From Hydrangea macrophylla (Eukaryota > Streptophyta > Magnoliopsida > Cornales > Hydrangeaceae), in NCBI GenBank assembly GCA_033977485.1, contig CM066998.1, positions 28,955,501 through 29,019,500 of the forward strand: a DNA stretch of 64,000 bases, read 5' to 3'. The translations under genes and the position numbers were made by a program. Positions 34,101 to 45,880 of this stretch are shown piece by piece. Under the pieces are notes generated by a model, which saw nothing but the letters and a program-made list of their open reading frames with translations, did no database searches and was not told the DNA's origin. The stretch's first letter is position 1; each line of letters begins with the position of its first letter.

Positions 34101-36704
34101 CTTCTTGACATTGGGATTTTATATCCTATCTCTGATAGCTCTTGGGTTAGTCCAACCCAAGTGGTCCCCAAAAAGGCGGGTATAACAGTTATCCCGAACA
34201 AAGATGGCGAGTTAGTACCAACACGCATCTTTACTGGATAGCGAATGTGTATTGATTACCGAAAGTTAAATACTATGACCCGAAAAGACCACTTTCCATT
34301 TCCGTTCATGGATCGAATGCTAGAAAGAGTGGCGGGTCATAAATTTTATTGCTTTTTGGACAAGATAGTGGCTACAACCAAATCAAAATTGCTCCTGAAG
34401 ATCAGAAAAAAATGACTTTCACTTGTCCATTCGGTACATTCGCCTACCGTCATATGCCTTTTGGTTAATACAATGCACCTGCTACTTTTCAGCAGTGCAT
34501 GTTAAGCATATTCAGTGATATGGTTGAACAGACACTCGAGGTCTTTATGGACGACTTCTCAGTGTTTGGCCATAGTTTTGATAACTGTGTGGAAAACCTT
34601 GAGAATGTGTTAGCGAGATGCGAGGACAAACTCTTAGTACTAAACTGGGAAAAGTGTCACTTCATGGTGACCAAGGGAATTGTCCTCGGCCACATTTTCT
34701 CTGATAAGGGTATCCAAGTCGATAAAGAAAAAATCGATATAATTTCAAATATGCCTATCCTTCGTACATTCTGAGACATCTGATCTTTTCTGGGACATGC
34801 TGGATTCTATCGACGCTTTATCCAAAATTTTAGTGCAATCACCTGACCACTGTGCCAACTCCTTGTCAAAGACGCACCTTTCGAATGGTCGAAAAACTGT
34901 CAAATATCTTTTGATGCACTAAAAGAACACCTTACCTCCGCACCGATAATACAGGCACCAGATTGGAGTTTTCCGTTTGAGTTAGTGTGCGATGCTAGTG
35001 ACTATGCCATTGGTGCAGTTCTAGGACAGAGGAAGGACAACAAGCCTTATGTAATCTACTATGCCAGCCTAACATTTACCAAAACTCAAATGAACTATAC
35101 GACTACTGAGAAAGAGCTACTGGCAATAGTATTCGCTCTAGACAAATTTAGGTCTTATCTAATAGGGTCCCCAATAGTCTGTTTTACAGACCACTTGACC
35201 CTCAAGTACCTGCTATCTAAAAAGGACGCGAAACAAAGGCTTATCCGCTGGATACTCCTACTCCAGGAATTTGATATCACTATCAAGGATAAAAAGGGAG
35301 TAGAGAATGTGGTCGCTGACCATTTAACTCGGTTTACATTTACTGACAACACTGAGCCCGTACCAATAAAAGATGAATTCCCAGACGAGCAACTGATGGC
35401 TGTCTCCAATTTGCCTTGGTACGCGGATATAATAAATTACCTTGTTATAGGAGAGACCCCGAGCCATTGGTCAAATCAGGATAAGAAAAGGTTTCTTTTG
35501 TTCGCACGCCATTTCTTTTTTGATGACCCTTACTTATTTAAGTATTGTGATGATCAGGTCATCAGGCGTTGCGTCCCGAATGAGGACATAACTGTAAGTT
35601 TGGCCTCCTGTCATTCTGAAGCCTGCGGTGGCCATTTTGCCTCCCAAAAGATCGCACACAAAGTATTGCACAGCGGCTTCTATTGGCCCACCGTGTTCAA
35701 AGATGCCTACGCTTTTTGTAAATCATGCCAGCGATGTCAAAAGCTTGGTACAATTTCGAAAAGGAATTCGATGCCCTTAACTCCCATCATTACAATTGAA
35801 ATATTCGATTGTTGGGGCATAGACTTCATGGGCCCGTTTTTTAAATCTAATAACTGTGAATATATACTCCTGGCTGTGGAATATATATCAAAATGGGTAG
35901 AAGCGATACCCAAAAGATGCAATGACCATAAAACAGCAATGTCCTTTCTTAAGGAAAACATCTTATCGCGTTTCGGAACCCCAAAAGCTTTAATAAGTGA
36001 CCAAGGCAAACACTTTTGCAATAGGCCTTTGGAATCACTACTCAAGAAATACGGGGTGAATCACAAGATCGCTCTAGCCTACTACCCACAAACAAACGGG
36101 TAGGCAGAGTTGGCTAACCATGAAATCAAGCACATTTTAGAAAAAAAGGTTAGTTTCAACAGAAAAGACTGGGCGAATAAACTGACTGATGCTCTTTGGG
36201 CGTACCGTACTGCCTATAAGACAAATCTGGGAATGTCCCCATATAGGCTAGTGTATGGTAAGGCATGTCACCTCCCCATTGAAATTGAGCACAAAGCATA
36301 TTGGGCGACACGCTCATTAAATTTTGACATTAAAGAAGGAGGTCATCTCCGAAAACTCCAGTTGGCGGAACTGGAAGAAATTCGTCGAGATGCATATGAC
36401 AATGCTAAACTTCATAAGGAAAGGTTGAAGGCTCGCCATGATAGAATAATTTTTTGAAAATCTTTCGAGCCTGGACTAAAAATGTTACTATACGATTCGC
36501 GCCTTCATCTCTTAAAAGGAAAACTCCGATCTCGGTGGACAGGACCCTTCACAGTCAAATCTGTCTTTCCACATTGAGTTATTTAATCCTAAGAACGACG
36601 GAAGTTTCAAAGTCAATGGCCAAAGGGTAAAACCGTTCTTAGAAGATTTCCAACCAGAGGTCGAGCACATCCAACTGGATGAGCCCGACTATGCCTCAAC
36701 CTAG
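31145..36704 (+). pseudogene. gag-pol: Athila B gag-pol, multiply broken
   Basis: Collinear with the A polyprotein: gag with MSDNSIEGIYGNPF start, zinc knuckle CGTCNMLGHTT then a stop at 32117-32119 (TAA), stop at 32627-32629, protease with NLGAC where A has DLGAS (active-site Asp lost), frameshift near 34000, stop near 34239, further shifts in RT around 34360 and 34465, FMDDF retained at about 34546, stop near 34773, RNase H and integrase open from 34985, stop at 36101-36103 inside QTNG*AE of the integrase core, another at 36455-36457. Protein ends at 36704 with DEPDYAST. Not functional. Confidence 0.9.
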
Positions 36705-36852
36705 AATGCTCAAGTGCGTTTTAACAATGTTGTTGTACTTTTTCTTTTACTATTTCTCATTTTGTTTTGTTCTTTTGTTTATCTATATCTTTTTGAGTAT
36801 GACCTTGATCGTAATCTGCTATTCCATTTCTATCTCCTGCAGGTTGTCCAAC

Positions 36853-37782
36853 ATGAGAGATGACGATGTTCACTCGATAGGGTAATGGGCTGATTCAGAA
36901 TATCAGAACCCACCATGGACTACTGATGAAATAGCATTCTGCTTATCTCCATACCAAGGGCCAGGAGCCGAAGACGTCATTGACTTAACCCACGGATACA
37001 TCCCATACGATCCTGCTCTCTTCCAGATCAATCTATTTGAGCACATAGAACTCCCTGAAGAGGAGGGAGAACCAGAAGGATATGCTGTGTGGGAAGTCGA
37101 TGACGCTCTGATGGAACAGTGGGAAAATGACTCAATGTGGGCGCCATGGGAAGAAGAGGACATATAGGATGTGGTGCCTGAATGCCATAATGCCGTATTC
37201 ACATATGTTGACGACTTCCTGGTCATCCAAGTGGTTCCCTACATTTATGTGTATTTGAGTTATTTGTTGCTCCGGCTTCAATGCCCTCTACCCGCTAGTG
37301 CACCTGGGAATATCAGGCCAATAGTGAGGTTAATTCTTGGTCACATTCCTTTCTTTTTCTTTTCGCTTGTTTATTTCTTTCTGTTAGTTCTTTCCCTTGT
37401 TCTCGTTTATTTATTTATTTTTTTTGTTTTTTTGTTTTCCTTGTTGTTTTCCTTTGTCAGGAATATCACTATGAATCCAACATTTCCACCGCTGTTCCTT
37501 CCACATCAGTTGTTCCATGGGATTGGACCATACGTACGGCCCCCGGGTATTCCGCCGCAAGAGGATAGTCCGATGCGAAATCACACGCCATTATCGCTTT
37601 CTCCATCCGGATCACCTCCTACACGTGCAATCAATTCTTTGGATAGTTCAAACTTGCTTAATGATGCCCTGGATGCCTTCCGGCTATTCTGGAAAAGGGA
37701 ATCAGCAAATTTGGACCCCACATTTGAAGTTCCGGCAGAGAAGGAAGTTGTGGAAGAAGAAATCTTCATGCTTGAAGAATAG
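36853..37782 (+). pseudogene. Athila B copy of the small acidic two-exon ORF
   Basis: Exon 1 36853-37328, exon 2 37461-37782, joining in frame (798 nt). Starts MRDDDVHSIG after a CTCCTGCAG acceptor. Shared with A: HNAVF, DDFLV, LQCPLPASA, PIVR, FLPHQL, HTPLSLSPSGSP and EEEIF. Two stops: TAA at 36883-36885 and TAG at 37165-37167. The 132-nt intron happens to be open and in frame, so an unspliced reading has 44 extra hydrophobic residues. This looks like a membrane segment but is not shared with A. Confidence 0.7.
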
Positions 37783-38111
37783 TGCTTCACTTCAATTGTT
37801 TTATGTCATTTCATATTTCTTTCATCAATTGGAGTGTATTCTTAGACAAAGTTTTGTTAGTTTCAGCTTTATTTTAGTTTTTCTTTTTCAATAAGGTTTT
37901 AAATACCATGTTGGGGGCACTAATGTTGCAAATAGATGCTATTATAAGGGTTTATTTATATAAATTTGCAATTTTCTACTATGAGGATGATGTTTTTGGT
38001 ATAGATGCCCTGTTAATGCACTGTTTTATCACTATTCTGTATGTCCAGACCAATGTTGGTTATTTGGGGGTGTATAATTTCTCAATTTAGGGATATTGTA
38101 GAATTTCGAAG

Positions 38112-38240
38112 TTCGATCGATCGATCGAAGTATCTCGATCGATCGAGAGTATCATAACCTCGACCGCTTCAGTAGGCCTCAATCGATTGAAGTTTTGATC
38201 GATCGAACTTTCTCGATCGATCGAGCCCTGTATTTAAACG
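38112..38240 (+). promoter_or_regulatory. Putative internal promoter of Athila B (palindromes plus TATTTAAACG)
   Basis: Palindromes at 38112-38225 (one extended to GATCGATCGATC) are followed by TATTTAAACG at 38231-38240, aligned with CATTTAAACG of A. Start-site-like CACTTCAGCAGCTTCACTC follows. A second array lies at 38580-38702 in the putative leader intron (38420-38773). Confidence 0.45.
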
Positions 38241-38781
38241 AAGCGTCGTGTATACACTTCAGCAGCTTCACTCTCTCTCTCCCTCATTTCCTCGAGCGAT
38301 TGGAGACAGAGGAGGCTCGAGCCATTTTGACCTCCCTCATATATAATCACGGACCCCCGGGCCCTGTGATCATCATCATCATCATCACCCTCATCCTCTT
38401 CTCGGCGAGTGTACCCGAGGTAATGTCCACAAACTCCCCCTTATTTTTCTTTCCATTTCATATTGTCATGGGGGTGCCCCCCTTTGGTTATTTTATCCCT
38501 TTGTCTTTGTTTTTCTTGTTGTATTTTATGTTTTCGGGCTCTTCCCGTTCTCATTCCTTGAAGCTGCCACTTCCCTGTGTTCGATCGATCCAACTTGTTT
38601 CGAGCGATCAAACCCTGACACCTCTCAATCGATTGAACACGGCTCGAGCGATTGAACCCACGATTTTCTCAATCGATCGAACATCCGTCGATCGATCGAA
38701 GTGTAGCAGTTTTTCTTTGTCTTTTCTGGTTTCCTATTTTTAATGTTTCTATGTTTGTTTATTCTATTTCAAGGCTAAACA

Positions 38782-40281
38782 ATGAACCCTATCACCGGGT
38801 ATCACGAGTTCAAGCCATTTAACCTAACCATACCGAACCCTATACCCGATCACGGGTTCAGAAACGAAGAAGATCGGGTATGGTTCACTAGATACTTCCA
38901 GTCACGTAAGGTCATGCTCGACGGACCCCTCGAGACAGCATGGCTGGCTACTCCTTGGTATCTTGCCCGAATACGCGCTATGCCACAGTGGTACACGCTC
39001 CTCTCCCAGCCTAAGCATGTTAATCTATCCTGGATTAGGGAGGCATGTGCGACGATGGTCAGGGACCCGACTGCTCCATTCACATTATGATCATTTTTCT
39101 GTGGTCGGGAGATCATCTTTAGTCCGGCCATTGTCTCCGCTGCTTTAGGGGTACCCGAGGTACCTGACTGTGTTTGTCCACACTGTGCTGACACACTGCT
39201 GCTCTCCCCGACTATTATTATCAGAGAGATCACTGGGGGTGCTCTTCCGGGCTGGGATGGCAAGGCCCTTATTCCTGACTTCTACCTCACAGATAATTAT
39301 CATATGCTGCATCTCGCCCTCAGCAATATCTTCTTAGTGACATCTTATCGAGAGAAGATTGCAACATGGTACGCCCGTGTGTTATATGCGATCGGGACAC
39401 GGCAGCCGGTCTATTTGCCTTGCCTTTACATTGATTTCATGAGGCACCCTACTCGATACATTCAGGCCAAGAAGCACTTAAAGGGTTCTTGGGCCATTCA
39501 CCGGGTTATTGAGCAGGCAGGTCTACTTCCATTGATGGGTGATGCGGCTACCCAGTCTCGCAGTTGTTTGGGCGAGACTGCTTCCCACCGGTCTAATGCG
39601 CAGTAGAGAAAGAGGCAAGATAAAGGCAAGGCGAAGGTTGGCAAGAAGAGGAGGAGATGAGGAGGCACTGATACGGAGGGTGCTGCTTCTGGGACGCTCA
39701 CAGAGGCCGAGGAGCATGAGTCTGAGGAGGAGATGGATCCTATTGAGGATATTGCGAGATTTGAGCTGAGACAGAGATCTTAGGCTCGTGCCCAGGGAGA
39801 GTCTTCTTCTGCGCCTCTCCCGACTATTCATGAGTTACTATTGGAGGAGAGAGAGGCCCGGATTGGACTTGAGGGCAAGGTTGATCAGATGACGACTCTG
39901 CTGGAGGCGATCTTGATCCAGATCGGAGTCGACCAGGCAGTTCACGCAGCTTCTACACCACCCCCCAGCGATCCACCTACCACTTCTACTATTCCACCAC
40001 CTACCACCTCAGATCCTGTAGCCCCACCACCCACCACTGGTCCATCATCTTTCGCTCTACCTTCCCAGATTGATCCTACAGCTTCATCATCATCTGCGAC
40101 ACCGCCTGCTACGGAGATACCACTTCCACCTCCTCCTGTCGTGGTTGACACACCCTTATCTACTCTAGCTGCCACGATCGCGAGTGACTCAGCGACGGCT
40201 ACGACTGTTGCTTAGGGTGGCAGTGGGGATGCTTTCGATGTTTTTATTGAGATATTATCGGACATCGCCGATGATATCTAG
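38782..40281 (+). pseudogene. Athila B 3' ORF, broken copy
   Basis: Begins MNPITGYHEFKP and follows the A protein (FRNEEDRVWFTRYF; then after a frameshift near 39088, GVPEVPDCVCPH; YHMLHLALSN; WYARVLYAIGTRQ). Stops at 39604-39606 (CAG to TAG in NAQ*RKR), near 39658 and at 39781-39783. The coiled coil (LLEEREARIGLEGKVDQM) and Pro/Thr/Ser-rich tail remain, ending at SDIADDI. The GC-rich, proline-rich tail is much diverged from A, as expected for a low-complexity segment. Confidence 0.8.
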
Positions 40282-42094
40282 TTTCTGCTCGATCGATGTT
40301 GTTGGTTGTTTTTGGTTATTGGGTTGTTTAGATATTTTGGACATTGTGGTTGGATTTGGATGTGTTGGTTGGTTGTTGGATATTTTTGGATACTATTGGG
40401 ATATTTTGTTTTTTGTTGGATGGTTTGTATATTTTGTATTTTAGTTTCTATGACGCATTTTATCACTGTTCTGTTCTTTCACTTTATTATATTTCCAGTG
40501 ATTAGTTCTATTTTAAGTATGGATCCCATGCTCTATATTTCATATTCTTTTGATCTCTACTGGTTGGAGTTTGTATGCTTTTTGTACAGGTTGTTACACT
40601 TGCAATTCTTATGATGATATATATCAGGTGATATCTCTCTATCTATTTTTGAAAATCGCCTGCTGAGGACATTGCAATTTTTAGTTGGGGTGGGATGTAG
40701 ATAGATAATCACCTGTGCATATTAGTTCTTAGCAATCTGGACCACTCTATCTATTGCGCATGTCATACAATTTCTATTAGAAACTAAATTAAATTACAAA
40801 AATTTCACATTCAAAATTTCAAGCAATTAATTAAGTTTTTGAATTAAATTGGTAGAATAATTTTGAATATTCACTCCTATTTACAAGCAATGACACAACC
40901 ATTTTATTCTCAACCTTTTATGAATTAAGTTCACTCATTTTTCTAGTTTCTCTAGGATGAATGCATATGTTGATCATTCTTGTATCCAAATCATTTGCAC
41001 GTGTTAATAGCTATGCAGAAAACTTAAAATAAGAGTTAATACGACTTTCGTACTTTAAAGAATAAAGTAGTGGAAACCAGTTATCTTTAGTGAGCTTTTG
41101 AATCCAATCTTCAATTTTGAGGGGATTATCACATTAAAACTCAAATTATTTTTCTTGAATATACCGATTAAATTCGTTGAATAGTCTCTAATTCTTTCAT
41201 TTTGGCTTCATAGTAGAGGAGAATTTCAGGATTTACTAACTAAACTCAATGAACATTGTCGTGTAAAAATTAAGAAGTTGAGAAAATGATTTAAGCCATC
41301 GTATTTGCTCCTTGCCTTCTCCATTTACCTATATCAACATTTCCGAATATGCATTGTTCTTAACCCCACACCCAGTAAATAATGTCGAATCCATTATGAA
41401 ATTCTAAATCCCTAATCGTATACTTTGACCTCAATATACCTCATTGCATACCCAACGTGATTAAATTGTTGAAGTATGAGGAGGGAGTAGTAGTGGGAAG
41501 GGCTGTATAAAAAAAATATGGGGATAAAGTCCAACTTAAAAAAGAAAAAGAAAAATGATGATATATATATTTATACGTATGGAGAGGATGGTTGGAATAA
41601 AGTGAAGAAATTACTGAACACAGCTACATGCTGAAAAGGTGCAATTTCTTACCCCTCTAATTTCTACCCTACTAAATAAAAACCAAAAAGTCAAAGCCTT
41701 AATGATTCTCAACAACTTAGTTTAAACATGAACGTGTAATTTGAGTTATCCACGATATTTCGCTCCTCTAGTAAGTAGTATTCCGTTCGTGAGACTATAC
41801 ACTCTAAAATGTTCATCTTCTATAGAGTCCAGTATGAAAGCATTAGTATCCGAAAAATCACTCCTATCAAAGCTTTCATACCATGTGCGATCATTTTTAG
41901 CCAAGTTTCTGTGGGATATTCATTTGTGAGTGTAATAACTACGTGAGGATTGAGTTGAAACTACAAGTTCTGAGAGTATGATAGTTTAAACAACTCTAAA
42001 TAAAGTTCGATTTATAGCTATTAATTTCACACACACACGGATACAGGGATGTGATGTGTATGTTGTTTTTATCTTGGCGACATGAGGAGCATGT
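40282..42094 (+). other. Athila B 3' non-coding region, left part
   Basis: No gene. Matches A's 3' region in short blocks, including the TTTCGCTCCTCTAGTAAGTA block (~41758-41777) and the stem AGTATGAAAGC/GCTTTCATAC at 41831-41882. It is interrupted by element E at 42099 and resumes at 48396, where the sequence joins smoothly when aligned to A near 26072. Confidence 0.75.
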
Positions 42095-42099
42095 GTATT

Positions 42100-42312
42100 T
42101 GTAACAACCCTAAAATTTTTAAGTGTGTAAATAATTATTTTAATAATTATTTTTAGTTAGCAATATTATATAAGTATGCCTATGTAAGACATGTGTTTGA
42201 AAAATTTAAGTGTTTGGTGGACATATCAATTAAATCATGAGTGAGCGCGTTTAGTTTGGGAGTTATATTTTATTAATTTATATTTGTAAAAAAAAAAAAA
42301 GAGAGCAGCCAC

Positions 42313-42384
<72 letters not shown>

Positions 42385-44759
42385 ACAAGAGACAAAGAGA
42401 GAAGAGGCAACCCTAGTCACCTAGAAGGAGAAGAAAAAGAGAAGAGAAGAGAAAAGAAGGGAGTTCACCATCATCAACATCATCTTTCTTTTCCCAATTT
42501 GGTGAGTAAACATTTAGATTTATAGGGTTAATTCGTAGTTTGATTGATTTTTGATTTATGTTCATTAAAGTTTGAATAAATCGTATGGATGGGTGTTTAT
42601 ATAATACGGATCTATAGTGATATATACATATACATATATATACATATATATATCAAAGGTTAGATATAAGTTATTTAGAAAATTGAAGAAAAAAAAAAAG
42701 ACTAACACAAATTCGGATTTGGATAAAATTGAAAAAAACTCTCAGTTCTATTTTAGAAAATAATTCGTATTAATTCATACATTTTATTTTTGGTAAAACT
42801 GTTTGCGTAGGTCAATGTAAAATGCAATTCTGCACGTTTTGCGTCTAATGATATTTTTCTCAATTCTGCACCGTTTGGGCAGAAAATTCATATTACAGTA
42901 GCAGTAAATGTTAACTCCGAATTTTGAATTATGTTTATGAAAATTGTTAGAGATGTTTCTTTGTACGGTATTATTATGAAGAAAAATTTCAACCCATGCT
43001 GGTTTTGGGGCTGTTTAATATAAGATTTGTTTGGGACAATTTTAGATAATGCTGTTGAATGCCGATTTTAAATGCTATAACTTATGCTATATGTGGTATT
43101 AAATGATGATTGTGGAAATACAACGTTAGAGACGTGAATAGAAGTTTGGCGCAATGGCCTTATTGTGAATAATCGGATAATGATAATCCATGTAATAAAT
43201 GATAAATTTTCGAAGTGGTTAATGACGTGATTAAATCCTCATGAATGATACTTGTGTGAATTAACGTAGATGGTAAAAAAAAAAGTGGTTTCAAGTTCCT
43301 TAGTGTTCACCGCTCCCCGTTGTGTGATATGTTTTTTTTGGTAGCTCGACTTGCTGAGTGTACCCTTTTGCCAGTGGCTTCGTGATCAAGCTGGCCTAAG
43401 CCTTATGCCCGGCTTATTTGTTAGACGTCTAGGCATATTGACTGGCCTTCTGTGTGTATACCTGGTTTGGTTGATACCCCAACCAAACTAGCACCAGAGT
43501 GGATGTTAGTAGTATGTCTGGGCACACATGGGATATATGTGTAGGTGTACCATGGAGGGTGACCAAGTGGTGAACCTAGGAAATTAAATAATGAATCATT
43601 CATAAAAAAATTAAGTTGACCATGAGTAGGGTGACCTTAGTGGTGAACCTAGGGCAAGAAAAAAATGACAGTTATTGTAGCGTTAAATGCAAATGGATAA
43701 ACTGTTGCGAAACATGAAATTGAAAACTCGAAATGGTTACCGTGGTATATAATGCGAAGGAAATTGATATAATGATTCAATATTGGAGAATTTCTTATTC
43801 TAATACTAAGGATTTGTGCTAACTCTCGAGTTGCAGGATGGTGGGCCCACTAACCATTGTATGCAGGCTTTGGCTCACCTTGTTATTTAAGAGTAAGTGT
43901 TTCTTTTACTTTGTGGGTGGAACAAACTGCCGCGTGACTCGAGGAAACTACCGCTTGTCCTCACTCACGTGTGGAACTACAGTTCTGCCTACAACTTTGT
44001 ATGTGTTTGTGGTCAAGAGAGGGAGGGAGTCCAGCGGATTCCCAACCTCCCGGAAATTTATTGGGTATTATTATGTTAATTGATTATTGTTGGGTTGGAG
44101 TTGAGGGGACCATGAGTGATCCTTGAGACTGGAGCGTGTTTACTCATACCAGTGTTGTTATACAATGTTGACCCGTGTGATGTTTATCATGCGGGGGCGT
44201 TTCTCGGGAAACGCAGCCGTATTACAGATTAAGGAGTAGGCCGGTATGATTATTGGATTGCATGGATTTGCTTGAGGGCATGAAGACCTTTATTGTTCAT
44301 TTGCTATTTTAATTTATTTGGCATTGTGGGCCATTATTGTAGTTGGTATTGGGACGTTTAGTAGCTCTGACCAAAGGTTGTAATAGAGGTTATTCTTTCA
44401 AAGATTTAATTGTAAATGAAAAGATTTTTATTCTTAATGAGAATTGAGAAATGTTTATTCAGCTTCCGCTTTTCAATATAAGTGATTTAGTAGTTGTACC
44501 TTTAATCAAATATATTTGAGTATTTTCGGAACCGCATGAGTGTTTTTTTTAAAATGGAAATGTGGTGGTTTTATTTTAAAAACATAAATGGAGATTTATT
44601 ACAAATGTTTTAACTAGGTTTTTAAGAACATCTATTTCCATTAAAAAGTTTTATTAGGTTGGGCTTCGTGGTGTTCACTCCGATAGTTGGGCAGTCGAAT
44701 AGTAGTCTAGATTTAGTTCTATGCTGATTATTTGGCTTTCCAAAAATCGGGGTGTGACA
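42100..44759 (+). repeat. Element E 5' LTR
   Basis: Contains a long GA microsatellite (~42318-42383) after a poly-A run, then a leader-like GA-rich stretch ending at a good splice donor CCCAATTTG|GTGAGTAAAC (~42501). The rest has no convincing ORF, and short frames here recur identically in the 3' copy. Confidence 0.92.
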
Positions 44760-45880
44760 GTTTGGTATCAGAGCTTAAGGTTAGCTTAACGAGTCTAAGT
44801 GATTCTCAGATCGTGGTTTATGGGCTTGTCAGAGCTTTAGGTTTGCGAATTTCTTTGGGATTAGGAGTATGTGCTACTACGTGCTTCTTGTTGCTATGTG
44901 CTTTGTAATGTGAATAATGTCTTTATATCTTAGTAATAGTTTGTGAACCGTATGCTCGTACATATTGATTTGCTTCCTTGCTTGGTATTAACTGTATGTT
45001 ATTTTTGAGACCAAGTATGAGCATATAGGATAATGGTTAAATTTGCATGTTAGTGCATGTATCTTGTATTGGTATATTGGGGTTGTATCGAGGGGAGTTC
45101 TATTTTCGTTTATGGAATAGTTATGTGGGTGAATACGATGGACTTGAGAAATTTTGTACGGCAATTGGAGGCAAGGATTGGATTTCTGGATTTCTTATGT
45201 TATCAACTGGTTTTCTAGCCTTCTCATCTCTATTGATTATTATGGTTTTCCGAAGCGGATTCTATTACTATTGCTGTTCTGGGATTTCTTATCTATCAAC
45301 GGGTATTTTGGATTTCTTATTATGAAGCTGGTATTATCGGCTGATATTTTACTGCTGCATCTATCGGATCTCTCAACATGGAATTTCTATGCATTATTAT
45401 TTTTCGGGAGTGTATATTGAGCCAGAGGTTTTTTTATATCTACCACAGCTTATTAATTTGGACGGGTATTCTTATTCATAGTGAAAGGTTCTGAATGATC
45501 TTGAAGCTATACATTTGAGTTGTAAGTATTGGGTATCCCGAGTAGTAGGAGTTCGGGACATGGTAAGAGGTAAACATGAGCATGTAGTTAAATCATTGAT
45601 TAAATGTGAGCATGTTATATGCATAGTTTATATTCACAATCTTTGCATCAAACTTTATGTTGTTGATTACCTTTTGACGATTAATTATACGAGAATAAAG
45701 TATATATATGAGAGTTTCCTTGTTTGGATTAGTCGCTCGGCGTACTTGGTCTCGTATAGTTGAGAGTTAAACTTAATCAATGCTTTGTTTAAAATTACAT
45801 GTTTAACTTTATTGATGACTACCGTGTGTATTTATCGTTGCTTCAAATTTCGGGACGAAATTTCTTTAAAGAGGGTAGAA
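44760..45880 (+). other. Element E internal region without coding capacity
   Basis: PBS at 44763-44774 and polypurine tract AAAGAGGGTAGAA at 45868-45880. The intervening 1.1 kb has only short T-rich frames without gag, protease, RT or integrase motifs. Confidence 0.85.

Noticed and set aside
43421..43603. 60-aa minus-strand frame, repeated at 47151-47333
   Set aside because: Duplicated only because it lies in both LTRs of element E. No domain, and the length is expected by chance.
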